Shown in pieces: positions 8,198-16,301 of a stretch of DNA of 64,000 nucleotides (position 1 is the first letter of the stretch; each line of letters begins with the position of its first letter). The position numbers were made by a program, and so were the translations under genes. The stretch is from Gracilimonas amylolytica (GTDB taxonomy: Bacteria; Bacteroidota; Rhodothermia; Balneolales; Balneolaceae). The notes beneath the pieces are model-generated. The model saw only the letters and a program-made list of their open reading frames with translations, did no database searches and was not told the origin of the DNA. Where the stretch lies: positions 1-64,000 of the forward strand of contig NZ_PQBS01000037.1 of NCBI RefSeq assembly GCF_002911695.1, read 5' to 3'.

Positions 8198-9616
8198 ATG
8201 TATTTCAAACAATTCTTCGATGAAAAATTAGCACAGTATGCTTACATGGTTGGTTGCCAGGCTGAAGGAACAGCTATCGTGATCGACCCGATGAGAGATA
8301 TCGATCAGTATATTGAAGCTGCAGCAAAAGAAAACCTGACTATTGTCGGTGCAGCAGACACACACATCCACGCCGATTATATTTCCGGTTTACGCGAGTT
8401 TGCCGAAAGAGGTGTGAAAGTGTATGCCTCTGATGAAGGCGATAAAGACTGGAAGTATGAGTGGCTGATCGGTAGCGATTACGACTACCAGTTACTCAAC
8501 GACGGTGATGAGTTCAGTATTGGAAATATCACATTCAAGGCTTGGCACACACCGGGTCATACACCTGAGCATTTAAGTTATTTCATTACTGACGGTGCAG
8601 CCGCAGATCAGCCGATCGGTATTGCTACCGGAGACTTCATCTTTGTAGGTGATGTCGGACGTCCTGACCTGCTTGAATCAGCTGCCGGACAGGAAAATGT
8701 AATGGAGCCTTCAGCCCGAACATTGTTCAAATCTGTTGAAGACTTCAAGAGCGTACCGGAATTTATGCAGATCTGGCCCGGACACGGTGCCGGTAGTGCC
8801 TGTGGTAAAGCCCTGGGTGCGATCCCGGAAACTACGGTTGGGTATGAGCTGCGTTACAATGCTTCTATCAAATCAGCGACCTCAGAAGATGACTTTGTGA
8901 AGTTCATTCTTGAAGGTCAGCCTGAACCGCCACTGTATTTTGCACGCATGAAGCGCGACAATAAGCTTGGCCCTAATGTGATCAAAGGCCTTCCACAGCC
9001 TAAGCACATGACTTTGAAAGAGCTGGGCAACCTGGACAACAATAAAGATGTGGCTGTATTAGATACACGTGAAAGAGACGAATACTCACAGGGCCACCTG
9101 CCGGGTTCACTTTTATCACCAATGAACAAGCAGTTCAACACGGTTGCCGGATCATACATCACTGAAGATGAAGAGATCTACCTGATCGTGGAAGAGCATC
9201 AGTTAACTGAAGCCGTTCGTGACCTGTACCGAATTGGTCTCGACAATGTGATCGGTTATGTGACTCCGGTAGATCTGGATCACTACGCTGAGCACGGTGG
9301 CGAACTGGAAACGCTGGCTGTCGAGAAGTTCGATGCCATTGACAAGTATGTCGGTGACGACAACTATCAGATCCTGGATGTTCGTAAGGCTTCAGAATAT
9401 GAGGAAGGAAACATCGAGGGAGCGCAAAACATCGCTCACACCCGATTGCTTCCAAGAATCGATGAAGTGCCAAGCGAAAGAAAGATCGTAGTTCACTGTC
9501 AGGCAGGAGGTCGTTCTGCAGTTGCAGCGGCTCTGTTACAGCGCAATGGCTATGAAGTAACTCTCATCGACGATGAGTGGGAAAATTATGCAAATAAAGC
9601 AGCAGCGACTGCTTAA
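8198..9616 (+). CDS. MBL-fold persulfide dioxygenase-like protein fused to two rhodanese domains (copy 1)
   Basis: 472 residues. Residues 1-220 are a metallo-beta-lactamase domain of the ETHE1/CstB persulfide dioxygenase type, which oxidises low-molecular-weight persulfides to sulfite. Likely iron ligands are H56 (in THIHADY), H121 (in TPGHTPEH) and D146 (ATGD), by comparison with ETHE1 from memory. Residues about 265-355 are a rhodanese domain without its catalytic cysteine; residues 375-470 are a second with C434 in HCQAGGRS. The fusion could pass sulfane sulfur to sulfite, making thiosulfate. An AGGAG site seven bases before the ATG indicates efficient translation. A close paralogue lies at 16302. 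Confidence 0.9.
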   Translation: MYFKQFFDEKLAQYAYMVGCQAEGTAIVIDPMRDIDQYIEAAAKENLTIVGAADTHIHADYISGLREFAERGVKVYASDEGDKDWKYEWLIGSDYDYQLLNDGDEFSIGNITFKAWHTPGHTPEHLSYFITDGAAADQPIGIATGDFIFVGDVGRPDLLESAAGQENVMEPSARTLFKSVEDFKSVPEFMQIWPGHGAGSACGKALGAIPETTVGYELRYNASIKSATSEDDFVKFILEGQPEPPLYFARMKRDNKLGPNVIKGLPQPKHMTLKELGNLDNNKDVAVLDTRERDEYSQGHLPGSLLSPMNKQFNTVAGSYITEDEEIYLIVEEHQLTEAVRDLYRIGLDNVIGYVTPVDLDHYAEHGGELETLAVEKFDAIDKYVGDDNYQILDVRKASEYEEGNIEGAQNIAHTRLLPRIDEVPSERKIVVHCQAGGRSAVAAALLQRNGYEVTLIDDEWENYANKAAATA

Positions 9617-9878
9617 AGAAGGTCGGCACGCATAGGGGCGGGTAACATGCTCGCTCACTACAGCGTGAGATCGATCTAATGTGGGAAAAATATCCACATG
9701 CAGAAAATGGGGTTGGTTAAAGAGAGAATAATTTTTGTACCCCGAAAATCTATCCCGGAAAGGCGTGAAAGGCTTCCCGGGTTCTAAAACAGAATCCATT
9801 GAAATTCAGTAACCGGTTTTTGTAGAGATGTTCTTCGGAATGTGACTACGGTAACCGATTCAAAAACGAATCACCACA
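9617..9878. other. Intergenic region before the SulP operon
   Basis: 262 bases without a gene. Besides the TTTGTACCCC box it has ATGTGG/CCACAT around 9679-9700, CTCAC/GTGAG around 9654-9670, and two direct GTAACCG repeats (about 9810 and 9849) that could be activator or repressor sites for the SulP operon. Confidence 0.4.
9734..9782 (+). other. TTTGTACCCC box followed by GC hairpin (third box copy)
   Basis: The ten bases TTTGTACCCC and the following GAAAA match two copies at 47409 and 47563. Ten bases on, CCCGG (9754-9758) can pair with CCGGG (9777-9781). The loop differs from the CTGATAC heptaloop of the other copies, so only the box is truly shared. It lies downstream of the first MBL-rhodanese gene and ends 97 bases before the SulP gene starts. 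Confidence 0.4.
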
Positions 9879-11609
9879 ATGAAATCTAATACATCATTCA
9901 TCGCAAAATATATCCCCATCCTGGACTGGATCAAGTCCTACAACTCTGAGGATGCTAAGGGTGACCTGAATGCGGGTATAACGGTTGGTATTATGTTGAT
10001 CCCACAGGGAATGGCCTATGCCATGCTTGCCGGACTACCGCCTATTTATGGTCTGTATGCCTCCATTGTACCGCTTATCCTTTACGCCATTTTTGGTACC
10101 TCGAGACAACTTGCCGTAGGGCCGGTTGCCATGGTATCGTTGCTGGTTTTAGCCGGTGTAGGTGAAATTGCCGAAGTGGGGAGTGACCGCTTTATACAGC
10201 TTGCCATTATGACGGCCATGGCTGTGGGTCTGTTTCAGTTTTTCATGGGGGTGTTCAGGATGGGTTTTCTGGTAAACTTTCTGTCACACCCGGTATTGAG
10301 TGGATTTACCTCCGCCGCTGCGTTGATCATTGGAGGGAGTCAGATCAAAAGTATTCTGGGGATCGACATTCCCCGCACGAACTATGTGCACGAAATTGTC
10401 ATGAATACCATACAAAAGGCTTCAGAGATCGACCCGTTTACAGCCCTTATCGGGTTTGGATCCATTGCAACCATCATTTTACTGAGAAAATGGAAAAAGA
10501 CATTCCCGTCAGCTTTAGTGGTTGTGGGGCTGGGGACATTGGTGACCTACCTCTTCAGTTTACACGAATCAGGCGTGGCCATTGTAGGGCAGGTGCCTGA
10601 AGGACTTCCAGGTTTTCAGTTAACCTCATTCAGCTGGTCCGATTTTGAAGCGATCCTGCCAACCGTACTGGTCATTGCACTGGTGGGTTATATGGAATCC
10701 ATCGCAGTTGCCAAGGCCATTGCCAACAAGCATGGTTATAAAGTAGACCCGAATCAGGAGTTGATCGGGCTGGGTGTGGCCAATATTGGTGGGGCTTTAT
10801 TTCAAGCCTATCCAACCACCGGAGGATTTTCAAGAACTGCCGTGAACGATCAGGCAGGTTCAAGAACCGGTATGGCCAGCATCATCAGTGCAGTTATTAT
10901 AGCTCTGACAGTTCTATTCCTGACCCCGCTATTCTACTATCTGCCAAAAGCCGTGTTGGGTGCCATTATTATAGTGGCTGTGGCCGGTTTATTTGATTCG
11001 CACGAAATGAAGCACCTCTGGAAGACCGATAAGAAAGACCTGGCGATGTTGCTGGCGACCTTTATTGCGACCCTTGCTCTTGGTATTGAAGAGGGCATTG
11101 CGATCGGTGTGGTCTTATCACTTGTGATGGTGATCTACAACAGCACCAAGCCTCACAGTACAGAACTTGGCCGATTGGGTGATACAAGAAATTACCGAAA
11201 CATCACCCGCTACAAAGAAGCCAAAACAGAGGAAGAGATCCTGGTTTATCGCTTCGATTCTGAATTGTATTTCGCCAACGTGGAGCATTTTCGTTCAACG
11301 ATCGACAGTCTCATTGATCAGAAAGGAGACAACCTGGAACTGGTAGTCCTTGATGCCTCAGCCATAAACAGTGTGGATTCGACCGGGGTTCATGCCCTTG
11401 AAGAGCTGATCAAAGACCTGGGTGAAAAAAATATTGAATTGTATTTCGCGGGTGCCATTGGTCCGGTGCGTGATAAACTCAAAGTCTGTGGAATTACTGA
11501 CGGGTTGAGCATCACCAATTTCTACTTTGATGTGTCCGATGCCATTGAGGCTTTTAAAAAGGGACATCAAAAAGAACATGATTATTCACCGGTTCAAACG
11601 AATCTTTAA
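9879..11609 (+). CDS. SulP-family anion permease with STAS domain
   Basis: 576-residue membrane transporter. The SulP signature region (MLIPQGMAYAMLAGLPPIYGLYAS) is at residues 38-61, about 12 membrane segments follow, and a cytoplasmic STAS domain occupies about residues 440-560. Members carry sulfate, bicarbonate or other anions, often with sodium or protons. The neighbourhood suggests sulfate or another oxyanion product of sulfide oxidation, but bicarbonate cannot be excluded. It starts an apparent operon with an MFS carrier (18 bases on) and a rhodanese (12 bases further on). The gap upstream has direct repeats of GTAACCG at about 9810 and 9849. Confidence 0.93.
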   Translation: MKSNTSFIAKYIPILDWIKSYNSEDAKGDLNAGITVGIMLIPQGMAYAMLAGLPPIYGLYASIVPLILYAIFGTSRQLAVGPVAMVSLLVLAGVGEIAEVGSDRFIQLAIMTAMAVGLFQFFMGVFRMGFLVNFLSHPVLSGFTSAAALIIGGSQIKSILGIDIPRTNYVHEIVMNTIQKASEIDPFTALIGFGSIATIILLRKWKKTFPSALVVVGLGTLVTYLFSLHESGVAIVGQVPEGLPGFQLTSFSWSDFEAILPTVLVIALVGYMESIAVAKAIANKHGYKVDPNQELIGLGVANIGGALFQAYPTTGGFSRTAVNDQAGSRTGMASIISAVIIALTVLFLTPLFYYLPKAVLGAIIIVAVAGLFDSHEMKHLWKTDKKDLAMLLATFIATLALGIEEGIAIGVVLSLVMVIYNSTKPHSTELGRLGDTRNYRNITRYKEAKTEEEILVYRFDSELYFANVEHFRSTIDSLIDQKGDNLELVVLDASAINSVDSTGVHALEELIKDLGEKNIELYFAGAIGPVRDKLKVCGITDGLSITNFYFDVSDAIEAFKKGHQKEHDYSPVQTNL

Positions 11610-11627
11610 ACAAGCTTTAAGCGATTA

Positions 11628-12848
11628 ATGAAACCCCTTGGACTAAAATATAACTGGAAGCAATTTTCGCTGCTGGTGCTTATCAACGCATTTGTTGGTG
11701 GCATGGTAGGGCTGGAGAGGACAATTCTCCCGGAAATTGCAGAAAGTGAATTTGGGATGGCCGCCCGTTCGGCGATCTTCTCTTTCATTGTTGTGTTTGG
11801 GATCACCAAGGCTGCATCCAATTATTTTGCCGGTCGGTTTGTCCAGCAATTTGGCCGAAAGAAAATGCTGATCATCGGTTGGTTATTTGGCCTGCCGGTG
11901 CCATTTATCTTAATGATGGCCGACAGCTGGAACTGGGTGATCGTAGCAAATATATTCCTGGGTATCAATCAGGGGTTAGCATGGTCGGCCAATGTGATCA
12001 TGAAAATCGATCTGGCCGGGAAAAAAGATCGTGGTCTGGCCATGGGCCTAAATGAATTTGCGGGATATCTGGCTGTGGCCGTTGTGGCATTTTTGACCGG
12101 CTGGATCGCTTCCGAGTATGGATTGCGACCCTATCCGTTCTATCTGGGTATTGCACTGGCCGGAATTGGTTTGTTGATGTCAGTGGCCCTGGTTAAGGAT
12201 ACGGCCCCATGGGTAAAGGCAGAGTCATCGGAAGGTGGCAATGAAAAACGAAGTAAGCAGAATCTGTTCTGGAAGGGGTCATTTGGAGATCGCAATTTGT
12301 TTGCCGTCTCACAATCCGGAATGGCTACGAATTTAAAAGATGGAATGGCGTGGGGAATTTTCCCACTCTATCTGGCTGCTGCCGGGCTGGACCTGTACCA
12401 AATAGGAATTGTAACCGGTATTTACCCGGCATTCTGGGGGATCCTTCAGGTTGTGACCGGAAAAATATCTGACTTTACAGGCCGAAAAAATATGTTGCTG
12501 GCAGGATTGATGGTTCAGGCCGGAAGTCTGTTAGTGTTCCCGTTGCTCGACCAGTTTTATGAATTTGTGATCGCTGCCTCTTTCCTGGGAATTGGAACCG
12601 CAATGGTGTATCCGACGTTTCTGGCAGCCGTGGCAGACCTTGTGCATCCGGAAGACCGGGCAGAGAGTATCGGAGTTTTTAGGCTATGGAGAGACGGAGG
12701 ATATGCGATAGGAGCCCTTCTCGCCGGTATATTAGCAGATATGTTCGACCTGGGTTTTGCCATTACCATCACAGGAATTATTGTAATGATATCCGGAATT
12801 ACTTTGTTATTCAGTATGAACAAACTTAAAAAACCAATCGCTCATTAA
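11628..12848 (+). CDS. Major facilitator superfamily transporter
   Basis: 406 residues with about 12 membrane segments and an MFS loop motif (GRFVQQFGRKKML near residue 66; a second copy GKISDFTGRKNML near residue 282). The central loop around residues 195-215 is charged. Its place between SulP and rhodanese genes in one transcription unit suggests export or uptake of a sulfur compound; the substrate is not readable from sequence. Drug efflux is the alternative. Confidence 0.85.
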   Translation: MKPLGLKYNWKQFSLLVLINAFVGGMVGLERTILPEIAESEFGMAARSAIFSFIVVFGITKAASNYFAGRFVQQFGRKKMLIIGWLFGLPVPFILMMADSWNWVIVANIFLGINQGLAWSANVIMKIDLAGKKDRGLAMGLNEFAGYLAVAVVAFLTGWIASEYGLRPYPFYLGIALAGIGLLMSVALVKDTAPWVKAESSEGGNEKRSKQNLFWKGSFGDRNLFAVSQSGMATNLKDGMAWGIFPLYLAAAGLDLYQIGIVTGIYPAFWGILQVVTGKISDFTGRKNMLLAGLMVQAGSLLVFPLLDQFYEFVIAASFLGIGTAMVYPTFLAAVADLVHPEDRAESIGVFRLWRDGGYAIGALLAGILADMFDLGFAITITGIIVMISGITLLFSMNKLKKPIAH

Positions 12849-12860
12849 CCTGATAGCATT

Positions 12861-13253
12861 ATGTGGAAAACGATTTTAACAATAGCGTCAATTTTAATTA
12901 TAGGTATGATCATGTTTAACATGTTTACAAAAAAATCAAACGATATCGATGTAAGCATCGATGAATTCAAAGAGAAATATGCAGAGGATGCGGGTGTCGT
13001 TATAGACGTGCGTTCTCAGCAAGAGTATGACGAAGGTCACCTGGCTAAAACAGACATGCAGCTGGATCTGATGAATGGTGAATTTGAAGAGTCACTGGAT
13101 GAGTTGGAAAAAGACAAGACGTACTATTTGTACTGCCGAACCGGAAACCGAAGCGGACAAGCTGCCCGCATCATGAAGAGTGAAGGATTCGAAAAAGTAT
13201 ATAACATAGGCGGATTTGATGATCTGGCGCGTGCCGGTTTCGAAGCCGAATAA
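12861..13253 (+). CDS. Membrane-anchored single-domain rhodanese
   Basis: 130 residues: an N-terminal membrane segment (about residues 5-22) then one rhodanese domain with the active-site loop CRTGNRS, catalytic C92. Rhodaneses carry sulfane sulfur as a cysteine persulfide and transfer it to acceptors such as cyanide, sulfite or glutathione. The anchor would place the domain either side of the membrane, probably periplasmic. Last gene of the SulP-MFS operon, followed by a strong terminator. Confidence 0.9.
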   Translation: MWKTILTIASILIIGMIMFNMFTKKSNDIDVSIDEFKEKYAEDAGVVIDVRSQQEYDEGHLAKTDMQLDLMNGEFEESLDELEKDKTYYLYCRTGNRSGQAARIMKSEGFEKVYNIGGFDDLARAGFEAE

Positions 13254-13304
13254 TTTACCTGTTTTTAATAGGTCATGCTTCACTGATTTGATTGATCGTG
13301 AAGA

Positions 13305-13341
13305 AAAAAGGGCGTGCTCATTCGGGCACGTCCTTTTTTTA
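13305..13341 (+). terminator. Rho-independent terminator after the SulP-MFS-rhodanese operon
   Basis: GGGCGTGC (13310-13317) pairs with GCACGTCC (13326-13333), one G-T wobble, flanked by an A-run and a run of seven T. Clear terminator shape, 57 bases beyond the rhodanese stop. Confidence 0.9.
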
Positions 13342-13480
13342 TCCTCTGAGTTTCGGTTCTTAATTAATTCTTCATATCAAATAACCATCTTCAGAGTGGT
13401 TTATATTCGTCCTGTTATAACAAGTCGGATTCTGAGGCCTAAATCACGTTATTGCTGTTAACCAATTTATGAGGAAGATT

Positions 13481-14743
13481 ATGGATACTATTTTTGATGT
13501 TTTGATAATTGGGGGTGGAACCGGAGGGATCATGACCTCTTCACAGATCTTGAAAAAAGATCCGTCTTTAAAAGTAGGGGTCATAGAACCCGGGGATACC
13601 CACTATTACCAGCCTGCCTGGACCCTTGTTGGAGCCGGTACCTATGATATGGAGAAAACGGCCAAGCCCATGAAAGAGGTAATGCCGGAAAAAGTTACCT
13701 GGATCAAAGATAAAGCCGTTGGTTTCAAACCAGAAGAAAATAAAGTGTCAACTGCCGAAAACGGTGATCTTGAGTACAAATTTCTGATCGTTTCTCCGGG
13801 TTTAGTTATGGCTTTGGACAAAATTGAAGGATTACCCGAAGCCATGGAGAAAGGGGTTGTGTGCAGTAATTACACTGATCCTGAACATGTGTGGGAGACT
13901 CTGAAAAACTTTAAAGGTGGTAACGTAATATTCACACAGCCAACCACTCCGATTAAATGTGGTGGGGCACCTCAGAAAATAGCTTACCTATCTGCTGACT
14001 ATATTAGGAACAGAAATAACGACAAGGATTCTAATATTCTCTTTGCAACGCCAGGTACCGTTATTTTTGGTGTAACAGAAGTGGCTGAAACACTTCATAA
14101 AGTTTTGGATCGTTATAATATGGATCTAAAAACATATCATGCACCGGTCAAAATTGATCCAGAGAATAAAAAAGTTTACTACCAGTATATTGGTGAAGAG
14201 GAAACAATACCTGGAGTAGAAGAAGGTAACAAGTATGGAGCAAAGCTTACCGATAACAATCTTATCGAGATACCCTTTGAGATGCTTCATCTGGCCCAGC
14301 CTCAAAAGGCTCCTGATTTTGTAGAAAATTCAGATCTGGTTAATGAGGAAGGCTGGCTGGATGTAGATCATCATTCACTGCAACATAACAAATACCCGAA
14401 TATCTTTGGTGTAGGCGATGTCTGTGGTTTGCCAACCGCCAAAACAGGAGCAGCCATACGTAAGCAGGCTCCTATTGTGATCGATAACATATTCAAACTC
14501 ATGGCAGAAAAAGAGGCAGATAATGCATCTTATAACGGTTATTCCTCATGTCCGCTTATAACTGGTTATGGTAAGATGGTTTTGGCTGAATTTGATTATG
14601 ATAATAACTTTACGCCAGATCCTAAACTGAAGCAAATGCTTGTATTTGACAGTTCCAAGGAACACTACAGGCTATGGCTGCTTAAAAAGTATATGCTGCC
14701 TTATTTGTATTGGAATAAGATGCTAAAAGGGAAGAAGGTTTAA
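13481..14743 (+). CDS. sqr: Type II sulfide:quinone oxidoreductase
   Basis: FAD enzyme that oxidises sulfide at the membrane, passing electrons to quinone and sulfur to a thiol acceptor. The N-terminal FAD site GGGTGG is preceded by a beta strand. The C-terminal half strongly resembles human SQOR as recalled: KCGGAPQK, NIFGVGDVCGLPTAKT, YSSCPLITGY and PYLYWNKML. The redox cysteines would be C164 and C361 counted from an ATG at 13469. That ATG is in frame, but the one at 13481 is preceded by GAGGAAG and is the better start, giving 420 residues. Transcribed alone, with terminators on both sides. Codons look A+T-richer than those of its neighbours. Confidence 0.92.
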   Translation: MDTIFDVLIIGGGTGGIMTSSQILKKDPSLKVGVIEPGDTHYYQPAWTLVGAGTYDMEKTAKPMKEVMPEKVTWIKDKAVGFKPEENKVSTAENGDLEYKFLIVSPGLVMALDKIEGLPEAMEKGVVCSNYTDPEHVWETLKNFKGGNVIFTQPTTPIKCGGAPQKIAYLSADYIRNRNNDKDSNILFATPGTVIFGVTEVAETLHKVLDRYNMDLKTYHAPVKIDPENKKVYYQYIGEEETIPGVEEGNKYGAKLTDNNLIEIPFEMLHLAQPQKAPDFVENSDLVNEEGWLDVDHHSLQHNKYPNIFGVGDVCGLPTAKTGAAIRKQAPIVIDNIFKLMAEKEADNASYNGYSSCPLITGYGKMVLAEFDYDNNFTPDPKLKQMLVFDSSKEHYRLWLLKKYMLPYLYWNKMLKGKKV

Positions 14744-14770
14744 ATACCACGACATTTCAGGGGAAAGAAT

Positions 14771-14808
14771 AAACCTCTCATTGGTTATGCTGATGAGAGG
14801 TTTTTTAT
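14771..14808 (+). terminator. Rho-independent terminator after sqr
   Basis: AAACCTCTCAT (14771-14781) pairs perfectly with ATGAGAGGTTT (14793-14803), followed by further T residues. Confidence 0.92.
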
Positions 14809-14848
14809 ATTGTAATGTGTTGAAGATTAATAACGGACGGACTTTTAG

Positions 14849-15511
14849 ATGATCAACGAGTGGCTGATCGGCGGACTTTTATTTGGCTTTTTAGGCAGTG
14901 CACACTGTGTGGGAATGTGTGGACCGATTGCTTTGGCTCTTCCGGTCAATGCCAAGAAGGGGTTAAAGAAGTACACAGGTATATTTTTGTACAATCTGGG
15001 TAGAACGATCGTCTACGTACTTCTTGGAACCATTGTAGGTTTTTTTGGAAAACTGGCCGGCCTGGTAGGCTTTCAAAAATGGCTGTCTGTTTTAACGGGA
15101 GTCTTGATCATAGCTGCTGTATTGATCCCCAAGGTCCGGAATAAACTGAACAGCTGGCAGGCCTTTCCATCAAACAGGATGGGAGCGATCGTCAAACCAT
15201 TCAAAGCCTTGATGCAAAAGAATTCTTTGTCTGCACTCTTCGGGATCGGTTTGTTAAATGGATTACTTCCGTGTGGATTTGTCTATATGGCCATTGCGGC
15301 TGCTTTAAATACCGGAAGTACCGTTTCCAGTATGATCTTTATGACCGGATTTGGTTTTGGTACCATGCCGGCCATGGTTGCTGTGGCACTAAGTCCCGGT
15401 TTTCTGAGTGTGGAGATGCGCCGCAAGATCCAGAAATTTCTGCCCTGGGCCACCATTGTCCTTGGTCTCATCCTCATCTACCGCGGATTATTTATGATGG
15501 GCGGTCACTGA
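14849..15511 (+). CDS. TauE/SafE-like (UreH/DsbD-type) membrane protein with paired cysteines
   Basis: 220 residues, six or so membrane segments, carrying GSAHCVGMCGP near residue 17 and NGLLPCGFVYM near residue 136. These cysteine motifs mark the UreH/DsbD_2-type family often named sulfite exporter TauE/SafE-like. Known relatives transport metals or move electrons across the membrane; the sulfur neighbourhood makes sulfite or thiol traffic attractive but unproven. Convergent with the methyltransferase gene. Confidence 0.8.
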   Translation: MINEWLIGGLLFGFLGSAHCVGMCGPIALALPVNAKKGLKKYTGIFLYNLGRTIVYVLLGTIVGFFGKLAGLVGFQKWLSVLTGVLIIAAVLIPKVRNKLNSWQAFPSNRMGAIVKPFKALMQKNSLSALFGIGLLNGLLPCGFVYMAIAAALNTGSTVSSMIFMTGFGFGTMPAMVAVALSPGFLSVEMRRKIQKFLPWATIVLGLILIYRGLFMMGGH

Positions 15512-15553
15512 GCTTACCAAAGAGTTATTCAATTAAAATGAGTGTAGGTACTC

Positions 15554-15577
15554 GTTACCAAACTCCGGCTTGGTAAC
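15554..15577. repeat. CCAAACTCCGGCTTGG-type intergenic hairpin
   Basis: GTTACCAA (15554-15561) and TTGGTAAC (15570-15577) are perfectly inverted around an 8-base loop, between convergent genes. Its core resembles the hairpin at 54931-54955, so it is probably one member of a dispersed repeat family that may also act as a two-way terminator. Confidence 0.55.
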
Positions 15578-15631
15578 ACCATACAGGGAGCTCTTGCTTC
15601 CCTTAATCATCAATAAACTTAGATTATTGTC

Positions 15632-16228
15632 TTACTTCGCAAAAGCCATAGCACGAATTACCATCGCTTTACCCACATGGTATTTGCCTTCCTTCAGGTC
15701 GATCTCCATTTCCTCCATCCACTCAATATCCGTACCGGCTAACAGCTCCCTTAATTTTTCCTCAGTGTACAATACCCGTTCATCTTTTGGGCCACCGGAA
15801 TCACGTCCAAGCTGATTCACGGAGTACACCTCCACAATGATAGGAGCTCCGGCTTTCAGGCTCTTGATGATATTGGTATAAACCTCTTTGATGATTGACC
15901 GGGGCAGATGAACATAAATAAAGGCCGTTGCGTCAAATCGGTCCACACCAAAATCATATTCTGACAGGTCTGCGATATCGTAGGTGATCTCAACATCATG
16001 ATCAGCAGCTAATTTCAGGGCTTTTTCCCGCCCGGAACGACTGTAATCGACTGCTGTAACATCCCAGCCTTGATGCGCCGCATACACTGAATTCCTACCC
16101 TCACCATCTGCAGGAAGCAGGATCTTGCCCGGTTTAAGCTTGTCGATCTGTTCTTTAAAGAAACGGTTTGGCTCGGTTCCATATACAAATTCTGCTTCAG
16201 CATAGCGTTCGTTCCAAAAATCTTTCAT
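15632..16228 (-). CDS. SAM-dependent methyltransferase (TehB/thiol-methyltransferase-like)
   Basis: 198-residue class I methyltransferase. It starts MKDFWNERYAEAEFVYGTEPN, typical of the TehB-like group, then the SAM loop LPADGEGRNSVYAA near residue 38 and the acidic strand end VTAVDYS near residue 58. Relatives methylate thiols, selenite/tellurite or small acceptors. It is the only minus-strand gene inside the sulfur island, between the TauE-like and the second MBL-rhodanese genes; S-methylation of sulfide or a thiol would fit but is inference. Confidence 0.78.
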   Translation of the reverse strand: MKDFWNERYAEAEFVYGTEPNRFFKEQIDKLKPGKILLPADGEGRNSVYAAHQGWDVTAVDYSRSGREKALKLAADHDVEITYDIADLSEYDFGVDRFDATAFIYVHLPRSIIKEVYTNIIKSLKAGAPIIVEVYSVNQLGRDSGGPKDERVLYTEEKLRELLAGTDIEWMEEMEIDLKEGKYHVGKAMVIRAMAFAK

Positions 16229-16301
16229 TTCAGTTTTTGATGGATGTTTTATGTGGTATTTTCATGCGGATTAACTAACGCAAATTAACATTATCTCATT
16301 C

